A DNA stretch of 64,000 nucleotides from Orbus sasakiae (GTDB lineage Bacteria > Pseudomonadota > Gammaproteobacteria > Enterobacterales > Orbaceae). The translations under genes were made by a program, and so were the position numbers. Positions 42,444-49,656 of the stretch are shown here, piece after piece (the first letter of the stretch is position 1; every line of letters starts with the position of its first letter). The notes under the pieces were generated by a model. It searched no databases and had not been told where the DNA came from. It saw only the letters and a program-made list of their open reading frames with translations. The stretch spans positions 62,001 through 126,000 of the forward strand of contig NZ_BAABHY010000001.1 in NCBI RefSeq assembly GCF_039542345.1, read 5' to 3'.

Positions 42444-42770
42444 TTAATTACCTTCATTTGAATACTGATTTTTGATTTTAGCTGCAATTTCATCGGCTTC
42501 AAGGAATGAAGTCGATTCAGAAATTGATAATCTTTCTAATCGCTTTAATATCTTTGGCGTAGCTTTTTGGTGAATGATTATTGCTAATTTATGTCGATTT
42601 TTATCTTTAAAATAATATTCATCAAGAAAAGTTGCACATTCTTTTTTTAAATCAGACTAGCTATCAAGACCAAACATTAAAAAGTACCATTTTACTTTTG
42701 GTAAGATTTGAAATTCTTTTTTATCATTATGAATTTGTTGAAATAGCTTTAAAAAATTTAAATTTAAGTA
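42444..42770 (-). pseudogene. FRG-domain-like protein remnant
   Basis: A minus-strand frame with no proper start and one in-frame TAG (42657-42659) encodes about 108 residues ending at TAA 42444-42446. The C-terminal part, HKLAIIIHQKATPKILKRL then ERLSISESTSFLEADEIAAK, resembles the end of FRG-domain proteins, where a P-K-I-L-x-x-L-x-x-x-G-I-x-x-x-x-L-F-P pattern is usual. FRG proteins occur in phage and plasmid accessory regions and have an ADP-ribosyltransferase-like fold. The FPDL motif itself is not intact, so the assignment is tentative. It is inactivated and lies inside the dusA island. Confidence 0.5.
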
Positions 42771-42917
42771 TTATATTTTTGCAAATTGACAAGTATTGTA
42801 ACTATATCATGATCCTAAATATTTTATAAATAGGATGGTTTGTAATTGATTTAAGATACTGACACAAGAATTCAGTATAATAGAGAAGCTGAACTTTAAG
42901 ATACTTTAGACATAGAC

Positions 42918-43031
42918 ATGGCGAAATATGACAAAGTTGATAAGCTCAAACAATTGAGCAAATATCGTATATTACTTGGTCATATAAAAACAAGTGAAGG
43001 CAAAATCGAGTTACCAGAAATGCCCAATTAA
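42918..43031 (+). CDS. Small ORF in the island, 37 aa, unknown
   Basis: ATG to TAA, 37 residues, basic and hydrophilic (MAKYDKVDKLKQLSKYRILL...). No motif is recognised. It is preceded by TATAAT-like sequence (about 42878) but no good ribosome-binding site, and its end overlaps the last bases of the convergent acyltransferase gene. It could be a truncated gene end or a real small protein. Confidence 0.3.
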   Translation: MAKYDKVDKLKQLSKYRILLGHIKTSEGKIELPEMPN

Positions 43032-43633
43032 AGGGATTTTATTTGTATTTTATTAGTTTTTTCAGTATACACTGTGCAATTATCTGGAATATCTTTGTTT
43101 ATGAAAGACATTGCACCGATTTTGACATTGTTACCAATTGATAGATTATCACCAATAATGCATGTATGTGCTCCAATATCGACATTATTACCAATTTTTA
43201 TACATAATCTATTTCTATAATCATGTTCAACAAAAACCGTTTTTCTTCCAATTGTTGTATTCTGACGAATGGTAACATTATCACCAATATCTGTTGTCTC
43301 AGTAATAACAATGCCAGTGTAGTGACCTATTATAAAATTTTTACCAATTCTAGCGCCAAATGCTATCTCTATATTATATTTTGAGACTAAATCAATCTGA
43401 ATTCTTTTTGCTGTTAAATGTTGACTAATGTTTCCATTTAAAAACATTTCATTTGCCAGTCTCCACCAAAAAAAATAATTTTGCAGACCTTCTCGCTTTC
43501 TTTCACGTAAACGTCGTAATAGCCTTCTCCATTTAAAACTTTTATCAATAATAATGTCTGCTTCCCAAAATTCTTTCAGTTTAGTCAAATCATGCGTCAT
43601 TAAAAATTTAATTATATGAAAATATTTAAGCAT
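43028..43633 (-). CDS. Hexapeptide-repeat acyltransferase (serine acetyltransferase-like)
   Basis: A 201-residue protein with an N-terminal basic helical region (LRRLRERKREG, about residues 38-50) and a C-terminal left-handed beta-helix of hexapeptide repeats: IEIAFGARIGKNFIIGHYTGIVI, IGDNVTIRQNTTIG, IGNNVDIGAHTCIIG and IGNNVKIGAMS. This layout fits the CysE-like/polysaccharide O-acetyltransferase group that uses acetyl-CoA. It is shorter than housekeeping CysE (about 270), so a sugar or lipid acceptor is as likely as serine. Its strong AT bias and position inside the dusA island suggest it came with the element. It appears intact. Confidence 0.8.
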   Translation of the reverse strand: MLKYFHIIKFLMTHDLTKLKEFWEADIIIDKSFKWRRLLRRLRERKREGLQNYFFWWRLANEMFLNGNISQHLTAKRIQIDLVSKYNIEIAFGARIGKNFIIGHYTGIVITETTDIGDNVTIRQNTTIGRKTVFVEHDYRNRLCIKIGNNVDIGAHTCIIGDNLSIGNNVKIGAMSFINKDIPDNCTVYTEKTNKIQIKSL

Positions 43634-43859
43634 AAATAAATCTATGTCTTTTGTATTGAGTAAGTCATAATATTACCACTAAACCGCTTTGAGTAGAATG
43701 AGTTCATCTTGACTTTTTATGTAATGAACTGTTTATTTAACCGTTGTGTGGAAGGAAGTATCTTGATGTTTATTGATTTGTAAAAATAAATCATCATAAA
43801 ATAAACAAAAAAATATTTATTAAAATTCAACAAAAAACGTTATAAATACTGGTATAACA

Positions 43860-44831
43860 ATGAAATCAACCCTTAACAAATTTTCTATTGCACCTATGCT
43901 CGATTGGACGGATCGTCATTGCCGCTATTTTCATCGAATTTTAACCAAAAATAGTTTACTTTATACCGAAATGGTGACAACAGGCGCGATTATTTATGGT
44001 AAAGGTGATTATTTAGCGTTTAGTGATGATGAGCAACCCGTGAGTTTGCAATTAGGGGGGAGTGATCCTGATGCACTTGCTCAATGTGCAAAACTTGCTG
44101 AGCAAAGAGGCTATAATGAGATTAATTTAAATGTGGGTTGCCCTTCTGATCGTGTTCAAAATGGTATGTTTGGTGCGTGTTTAATGGGGAATGCTCAATT
44201 AGTTGCGCAGTGCGTCCAAGCAATGCAAGATCAGGTTAATATTCCCGTGACTGTTAAAACCCGAATCGGTATTGATGATCAAGATAGTTACTCATTCTTA
44301 TGTCAGTTTATTGAAACCATTATGCCTTACTGCCAAACCTTTATCGTACATGCGCGTAAAGCATGGTTGTCAGGTTTAAGTCCAAAAGAAAACCGTGAAG
44401 TTCCGCCACTTGATTATGCACGAGTCTATCAACTTAAAAAAGATTATCCAGATTTAACAATCGCCATTAATGGTGGTATTAAGACAATAGATGAAATAAA
44501 AACACATCTTGAACAAGTTGATGGTGTGATGGTGGGGCGCGAAGCATATCAAAACCCAATGCTTTTAGCCGAAATAGATCAGCAAATTTTTGCAGTAGAC
44601 CGCGCAGTGCTAGATCCGATTGATGCAATTCAGCAACTTTTTCCTTATATTGAACGGGAATTATCAGCTGGTGCGCAACTTAATCACATTATGCGTCATA
44701 CACTGGGTATTTTTAATGGTCAAAAAGGGGCTAAACAATGGCGACGTCATTTGAGTGAAAATGCGCATAAAAAAGCTGCTGGCATTGATGTTGTTGAAAC
44801 GGCACTTGCGTATATAGCCAATCAAAGATAG
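43860..44831 (+). CDS. dusA: tRNA-dihydrouridine(20/20a) synthase
   Basis: DusA is an FMN enzyme that reduces U20/U20a in the tRNA D-loop with NADPH. The 323-residue protein starts MKSTLNKFSIAPMLDWTDRHCRYF and shows the catalytic Cys region INLNVGCPSDRVQNGMFGACLMG, the RNA/FMN block VKTRIGIDDQDSY, FIVHARKAWLSGLSPKENREVPPLDY, INGGI and GVMVGREAYQNP. The first dozen codons and the promoter come from the inserted island rather than the original gene, whose 5' end remains at 42303-42365. The reconstituted gene is complete. The TatD-like gene follows after 10 bp. Confidence 0.96.
   Translation: MKSTLNKFSIAPMLDWTDRHCRYFHRILTKNSLLYTEMVTTGAIIYGKGDYLAFSDDEQPVSLQLGGSDPDALAQCAKLAEQRGYNEINLNVGCPSDRVQNGMFGACLMGNAQLVAQCVQAMQDQVNIPVTVKTRIGIDDQDSYSFLCQFIETIMPYCQTFIVHARKAWLSGLSPKENREVPPLDYARVYQLKKDYPDLTIAINGGIKTIDEIKTHLEQVDGVMVGREAYQNPMLLAEIDQQIFAVDRAVLDPIDAIQQLFPYIERELSAGAQLNHIMRHTLGIFNGQKGAKQWRRHLSENAHKKAAGIDVVETALAYIANQR
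43896..43910. repeat. Right attachment-site repeat (dusA island)
   Basis: ATGCTCGATTGGACG, identical to 42345-42359, lies 36 bp inside the intact dusA gene. Confidence 0.75.
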
Positions 44832-44841
44832 ATTCATTATC

Positions 44842-45612
44842 ATGCTCAAAATTATTGATCACCATTGTCATTTTGAACAATTAACCCAGCAAGAACAACA
44901 TGCCGCATTAGCTGATTTTCATGTAGTAGGGGTCGCATCTGATTATTTAAGCTGTTGTCAATTGCTTGCTTTAAAACAGCACTCTGCACAATTAGACATT
45001 TGTTTGGGGATTCACCCTGAACACCTTGATCATTATCACGATTTTCCGCGAGTTGCAGAGCTAATTAAACAACATCAGTCAGATATCATTGGTATTGGTG
45101 AAATTGGGCTGCCTTATTTTAGCTTAGTTGACATGCCAGCTCAGCAGCGAATTGAGTATTTTAAACGCGGACTTATACTATTTGAACAATTTATCAAATT
45201 AGCTAACCAATTAGTTCTACCCGTCAATTTGCATTGTGTCGGTGATGAAACTTGGCAAGCAATTGAATGTTTAAACCGATATAATATTGAGCGAGCATTG
45301 TTTCACTGGTTTGCCGGTAGTGGTGATTTAATGAAGGCAATTAGTGATAAAGGATGGTTTATTTCTGTTTCGCCAGATGTCATAACGAATACTGACTATC
45401 AAAATGCGGTCAAAAATATACCTAAAACTTGCTTATGTTTGGAAAGTGATGGACCATGGCCATACGAAGGGCAACGAGGTGTGCCTAAAATGATGTTAGC
45501 CGTCGCTGATAAGCTTGGTTCAATGTTTGACTGCACTGCACAAGATATTATTACTATCAGTCAAAATAATGCGCAAATATTATGGCGAATCGAAGCATTA
45601 AATAGCCATTGA
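44842..45612 (+). CDS. TatD-family metal-dependent hydrolase
   Basis: A 256-residue TIM-barrel hydrolase of the TatD superfamily. Metal-ligand motifs are visible: the HHCH start (DHHCHFEQL, residue 6 on), IGIGEIGLPYF with the bridging Glu, NLHCVG and FHWFAGS histidines, and LESDGPW with the late Asp. TatD proteins are metal-dependent nucleases or amidohydrolases; the specific substrate of this divergent member is unknown. Its 10-bp gap to dusA indicates one operon; prfC follows after about 115 bp. Confidence 0.85.
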   Translation: MLKIIDHHCHFEQLTQQEQHAALADFHVVGVASDYLSCCQLLALKQHSAQLDICLGIHPEHLDHYHDFPRVAELIKQHQSDIIGIGEIGLPYFSLVDMPAQQRIEYFKRGLILFEQFIKLANQLVLPVNLHCVGDETWQAIECLNRYNIERALFHWFAGSGDLMKAISDKGWFISVSPDVITNTDYQNAVKNIPKTCLCLESDGPWPYEGQRGVPKMMLAVADKLGSMFDCTAQDIITISQNNAQILWRIEALNSH

Positions 45613-45728
45613 TAAGATCGATTATCATCGCAAGTCGCATAAAATCTCTTATTATCATACATATCTATTTCACTTCGTTTCTGATAAAATTGCTCATCAT
45701 TTTTTGAATTAGCTATTATTTTATTATC

Positions 45729-47321
45729 ATGACAGAAAAAGCCTATCTCGATGAAGTGGCAACGCGCCGCACTTTTGCTATTATTTCTCACCCCGATGCA
45801 GGTAAAACAACTATTACTGAAAAGGTATTGTTATTTGGGCATGCTATTCAAACTGCGGGGACTGTTAAAGGTCGTGGTGCGAATGCTCAACATGCAAAAT
45901 CAGACTGGATGGAGATGGAGAAACAGCGTGGTATCTCGATCACGACATCTGTGATGCAATTTCCTTATGCTGATTGTTTGGTCAATTTATTAGATACGCC
46001 AGGCCATGAGGATTTTTCCGAAGATACGTACCGTACTTTGACTGCTGTCGATAGCTGTTTAATGGTCATTGATGCAGCAAAAGGGGTAGAAGATCGTACA
46101 CGTAAGTTAATGGAAGTAACACGCTTACGTAACACCCCCATTTTGACCTTTATGAATAAACTAGACCGAGATATTCGAGATCCAATGGAGTTACTTGATG
46201 AAGTTGAGAGCGAACTCAATATCATGTGCGCACCCATTACTTGGCCAATTGGTTGTGGAAAATTATTCAAAGGGGTATATCATTTAGCAAAAGATGAGAC
46301 GTATCTTTATCAAACAGGTAAAGGGCATACGATTCAAGATGTGCGGATAATTAAAGGACTCAATAATCCGGAATTAGATCTGGCTGTCGGTGAAGATCTC
46401 GCGGCGCAATTACGCGATGAACTTGAGCTTGTTCAGGGCGCTTCTAACGAATTTGATCTGGATGCATTTTTGTCTGGTGATTTGACGCCAGTCTTTTTTG
46501 GAACAGCCTTAGGTAATTTTGGGGTTGATCATATGCTCGATGGTCTAACTGCTTGGGCTCCATCACCACAGCCTCGTAAAACGGATAAACGTGACGTCTT
46601 ATCATCAGAAGAAAAATTCACTGGTTTTGTCTTTAAAATTCAAGCAAATATGGATCCCAAACACCGTGACCGAGTTGCATTTATGCGGATTGTATCAGGT
46701 AAGTACGAAAAAGGCATGAAGCTACGTCATGTCCGTATTGGTAAAGATGTGACGATTGCTGATGCTTTAACTTTTATGGCTGGTGATCGTGAACATGTTG
46801 AAGAGGCTTACGCGGGGGATATTATTGGTTTACATAATCATGGTACCATTCAAATCGGAGATACATTCACTCAAGGTGAAGAGCTCAAATTTACTGGAAT
46901 TCCTAACTTCGCACCAGAATTATTCCGTCGCATTCGATTAAAAGATCCTCTTAAACAAAAACAGTTGCTTAAAGGTCTAGTTCAGCTTTCCGAAGAAGGT
47001 GCAGTACAAGTATTTAGACCACTTATCAATAATGATCTTATTGTTGGTGCAGTAGGGGTTCTGCAATTTGATGTGGTCGTCGCACGTTTAAAATCTGAAT
47101 ATAATGTTGAAGCAATTTATGAGCCGGTTAACGTTACAACAGCACGTTGGGTTGAATGCTCGGATGTTAAAAAATTAGAAGAGTTTAAACGTAAATGTGA
47201 AGTTAACTTAGCATTAGATGGCGGTGACAATTTAAGTTATATTGCACCAAGTATGGTAAATTTAAATTTAACGCAAGAACGCTATCCTGACGTGACATTT
47301 AGAAAAACCCGCGAACATTAA
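45729..47321 (+). CDS. prfC: Peptide chain release factor 3
   Basis: RF3 is the translational GTPase that recycles RF1/RF2 from the ribosome after termination. The 530-residue protein has the G motifs HPDAGKTT (G1), RGISIT (G2), DTPGHEDF (G3) and NKLD (G4), followed by the domain II and III regions, for example VAFMRIVSGKYEKGMKLRHVR and AVGVLQFDVVVARLK. Length and start (MTEKAYLDEVATRRTFAIISHP) agree with E. coli PrfC (529). The three-gene lipid cassette begins 28 bp downstream, so read-through into it is likely. Confidence 0.96.
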   Translation: MTEKAYLDEVATRRTFAIISHPDAGKTTITEKVLLFGHAIQTAGTVKGRGANAQHAKSDWMEMEKQRGISITTSVMQFPYADCLVNLLDTPGHEDFSEDTYRTLTAVDSCLMVIDAAKGVEDRTRKLMEVTRLRNTPILTFMNKLDRDIRDPMELLDEVESELNIMCAPITWPIGCGKLFKGVYHLAKDETYLYQTGKGHTIQDVRIIKGLNNPELDLAVGEDLAAQLRDELELVQGASNEFDLDAFLSGDLTPVFFGTALGNFGVDHMLDGLTAWAPSPQPRKTDKRDVLSSEEKFTGFVFKIQANMDPKHRDRVAFMRIVSGKYEKGMKLRHVRIGKDVTIADALTFMAGDREHVEEAYAGDIIGLHNHGTIQIGDTFTQGEELKFTGIPNFAPELFRRIRLKDPLKQKQLLKGLVQLSEEGAVQVFRPLINNDLIVGAVGVLQFDVVVARLKSEYNVEAIYEPVNVTTARWVECSDVKKLEEFKRKCEVNLALDGGDNLSYIAPSMVNLNLTQERYPDVTFRKTREH

Positions 47322-47348
47322 TGAATTGGTTTTGTCATAGAGGCAATC

Positions 47349-48101
47349 ATGACCCAAGAGATTAAAAATCGCCGACCGATTCGTTCCCGCGATACCAAGT
47401 GGGCTAATTGGTTGGCAACTGAGCTTAAAGATAAAGGAGCTACACCTAATGATATTTCATTATTCAGTATCATTTGTGCTGAGATTGCTGGCATCGCTTT
47501 TTTATTGACATTTTATTACGATAATTATTGGTCATCAATGCTCTTGCTAATTTTAGCCATTATCGGTATACAAGCTCGCTTAGTGTGTAATTTACTTGAT
47601 GGCATGGTTGCAATAGAAGGCGGATTAAAAAGCCCAGTTGGTCCACTTTATAACGAATTTCCTGACCGTATCTCTGATATTATTATCTTTTTAGGTGTTG
47701 GTTATGGTTTGTGGATGTTCGAGTGGTCGGCTTATTTAGGCTGGGCTGCGGCACTGTGTTCGGTCATGACGGCTTATGTACGTTTACTCGGGGGGACATG
47801 TGGTCTTGAGCAACAGTTTCTAGGACCTATGGCTAAACAACAACGTATGGCAGTGCTTACAGGTGGGTGTGCGCTCTCGGTCATCCTGCCATTTTATGGT
47901 CACTGGATTTTATACCTTTGTTTATGGATTGTAGCATTAGGCTCATTACTAACGACAATTTGGCGTACGTATCATATTGTCATCACGCTTAATCACCAAA
48001 ATAAAGACAATGATGTTCAATACGATAACCTTCAAAATGGTGATAATGATGAAGAGATTATTCGCGAGGATTTTCCGCGTATTACTATTGATAAGTTGTA
48101 A
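47349..48101 (+). CDS. ynbA: CDP-alcohol phosphatidyltransferase, YnbA-like
   Basis: A 250-residue membrane protein with about six helices. The CDP-alcohol phosphotransferase signature is present in variant form: N-LLDG-MVA-I-(x8)-G-PLY-N-EFP-D (about residues 78-103). Compared with the consensus DxxDGxxARx8GxxxDxxxD, Asn replaces the first and third Asp and Ile replaces Arg. From memory E. coli YnbA has the same Asn substitutions, so this may be a subfamily trait. The enzyme would exchange CMP of a CDP-lipid for an alcohol. The C-terminal 35 residues are acidic and hydrophilic. It is followed by a PlsC-like and a CdsA-like gene with overlaps. Confidence 0.7.
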   Translation: MTQEIKNRRPIRSRDTKWANWLATELKDKGATPNDISLFSIICAEIAGIAFLLTFYYDNYWSSMLLLILAIIGIQARLVCNLLDGMVAIEGGLKSPVGPLYNEFPDRISDIIIFLGVGYGLWMFEWSAYLGWAAALCSVMTAYVRLLGGTCGLEQQFLGPMAKQQRMAVLTGGCALSVILPFYGHWILYLCLWIVALGSLLTTIWRTYHIVITLNHQNKDNDVQYDNLQNGDNDEEIIREDFPRITIDKL

Positions 48102-48666
48102 AATCATTACGGGTATTCAGGCTCGTTGGTTAAGGCAGCCAACTGGAAAGGTCACTATTTACTATGCTAATCATTCAAGCCATCTTGATGGGCTGGTACT
48201 CTGGTCGTGTTTTCCTAAATCACTTCGTCATCATATTCATCCCGTTGCAGCACAAGATTATTGGGCGAAAACAAAATTTAAACGTTTTTTAGCAAAAGAT
48301 GTTTTTAATGCTGTTTTAATCAATCGTAAGCCGATAAATAATAGCAATCCCCTTGCTGAACTAGAAACACTGTTAGCAAACAAACAATCTTTAATTATCT
48401 TTCCAGAAGGGACTCGTGGACATGGACAGCAAATTGCTGATTTTAAAGGTGGTTTATACCTTTTGGCCAAGCGATTTACGGATGTAGACATCGTGCCTGT
48501 TTATTTGAATAATCTTAATCGCGTGCTTCCTAAAGGTTCCAAATTGCTTGTGCCAATTATTTGTTCTGCCGTTTTTGGTGAACCGATTAAACCACTACAA
48601 GAAACAGAAAGTAAAAATGGTTTCCTCACCCGAGCTAAACAATCGTTAGAGGAGTTAGCATCATGA
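48049..48666 (+). CDS. PlsC-like 1-acylglycerol-3-phosphate acyltransferase family protein
   Basis: A 205-residue acyltransferase with the NHSSHLDG block (HX4D), then LINRKP and FPEGTRGHG, the three LPLAT motifs. It starts at the ATG at 48049 inside the preceding gene (53-bp overlap), with a GGTGA site. There is a weak N-terminal hydrophobic helix. Its neighbours suggest it makes or remodels the phosphatidic acid used by the CdsA-like enzyme encoded next. Housekeeping PlsC is longer (about 245), so this is probably a second, specialised acyltransferase. Confidence 0.8.
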   Translation: MKRLFARIFRVLLLISCKIITGIQARWLRQPTGKVTIYYANHSSHLDGLVLWSCFPKSLRHHIHPVAAQDYWAKTKFKRFLAKDVFNAVLINRKPINNSNPLAELETLLANKQSLIIFPEGTRGHGQQIADFKGGLYLLAKRFTDVDIVPVYLNNLNRVLPKGSKLLVPIICSAVFGEPIKPLQETESKNGFLTRAKQSLEELAS

Positions 48667-49604
48667 TTTTATATGATAATGACTTGCAGTTGCTCCTAAT
48701 GTGTATTTTTGGTTTATTGATTTTTGCCAGTTTAGTTGGACAGCTAATTGCTAAATTTAAGACTAACGATAAAAATCGTCATACCATTATCAACCTTAAT
48801 CAACGTATTAATGCCTGGTGGGTGATGAGTATCATTCTTTTATTGGCTATTTTAGTCGGTACGGTGGGAACCCTGATTTTATTTGTGCTAATTTCATTTT
48901 TTGCATTGCGTGAATGTATCACATTAACCCCAACACAACTTGGTGACCATCAAGCTTTATTTTGGTGTTTCTTTATTTTCCTACCAGTACAATATTTATG
49001 GATTGGCTTAGATTGGTATAATTTATTTGCTATCTTTATTCCTGTCTTTGTTTTCTTATTTATCGCAACACGTATTGCGATTAATGGTGATACTGTCGAT
49101 TTTTTAGGTCGAGTGGCTAAAATTCAGTGGAGCATGATGATATCCGTATATTGTATTAGTCATATTCCTGCATTGTTGTTATTAGATATCGCTAATTTTC
49201 AAATGCAAAATATAAAACTGATCATGTTCTTAGTCATTGTTGTCCAACTTTCTGATGTTTTACAATACGTATTTGGTAAATTATTTGGCTGCCATCCTAT
49301 TGTACCGAAACTAAGTCCAAATAAAACCATTGAGGGCTTTGTTGGCGGAATCATATCAGCCAGTTTAATTGGCACATCGCTTTGGTGGATAACACCCTTT
49401 ACATTTTGGCAAGCAGGCCTAATTTCACTACTCATTACGTTGCTAGGTTTTTGTGGTGGTTTGTGTATGTCAGCGATAAAACGCGATCGTGGCATTAAGG
49501 ATTTTGGTACGATTATCGAAGGGCACGGTGGAATGATGGATCGTATTGATTCATTATGTTTTTCAGCTCCCGTTTTTTTCCATGTGGTGCATTATTTTTT
49601 CTAA
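48663..49604 (+). CDS. ynbB: CdsA-family CDP-diglyceride synthetase, YnbB-like
   Basis: A 313-residue integral membrane cytidylyltransferase of the CdsA family, with eight or so helices and the C-terminal signature SAIKRDRGIKDFGTIIEGHGGMMDRIDS. It is most like YnbB of E. coli in length and in the SDVLQYVFGKLFGCHPIVPKLSPNKTIEGF block. The product would be CDP-diacylglycerol or a related CDP-lipid. It overlaps the acyltransferase stop by 4 bp (ATGA), showing translational coupling. With the two genes before it, the unit encodes acylation, CDP activation and head-group transfer. Confidence 0.8.
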   Translation: MILYDNDLQLLLMCIFGLLIFASLVGQLIAKFKTNDKNRHTIINLNQRINAWWVMSIILLLAILVGTVGTLILFVLISFFALRECITLTPTQLGDHQALFWCFFIFLPVQYLWIGLDWYNLFAIFIPVFVFLFIATRIAINGDTVDFLGRVAKIQWSMMISVYCISHIPALLLLDIANFQMQNIKLIMFLVIVVQLSDVLQYVFGKLFGCHPIVPKLSPNKTIEGFVGGIISASLIGTSLWWITPFTFWQAGLISLLITLLGFCGGLCMSAIKRDRGIKDFGTIIEGHGGMMDRIDSLCFSAPVFFHVVHYFF

Positions 49605-49656
49605 TCAATCTGTTATTACGATTTGATTAAATCTCATCGAGGTTAAGGTGGTTTTT

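Larger units (their letters stand above)
42345..43910. mobile_element. Decayed genomic island integrated in dusA
   Basis: The 15-bp direct repeat ATGCTCGATTGGACG at 42345-42359 and 43896-43910 bounds about 1.55 kb. Left of it is the old dusA 5' end; right of it is the complete dusA with a substituted N-terminus. Integration at the 5' end of dusA with a core in this position is a known property of dusA-specific phage and island integrases. No integrase remains. Contents are an FRG-like pseudogene, a 37-codon ORF and an acyltransferase gene, in DNA more AT-rich than the flanks. Confidence 0.75.

Noticed and set aside
42632..42829. 65-residue + strand frame in the dusA island
   Set aside because: It lies opposite the FRG-like remnant and is mostly low-complexity Ile/Leu/Phe/Asn from AT-rich DNA.
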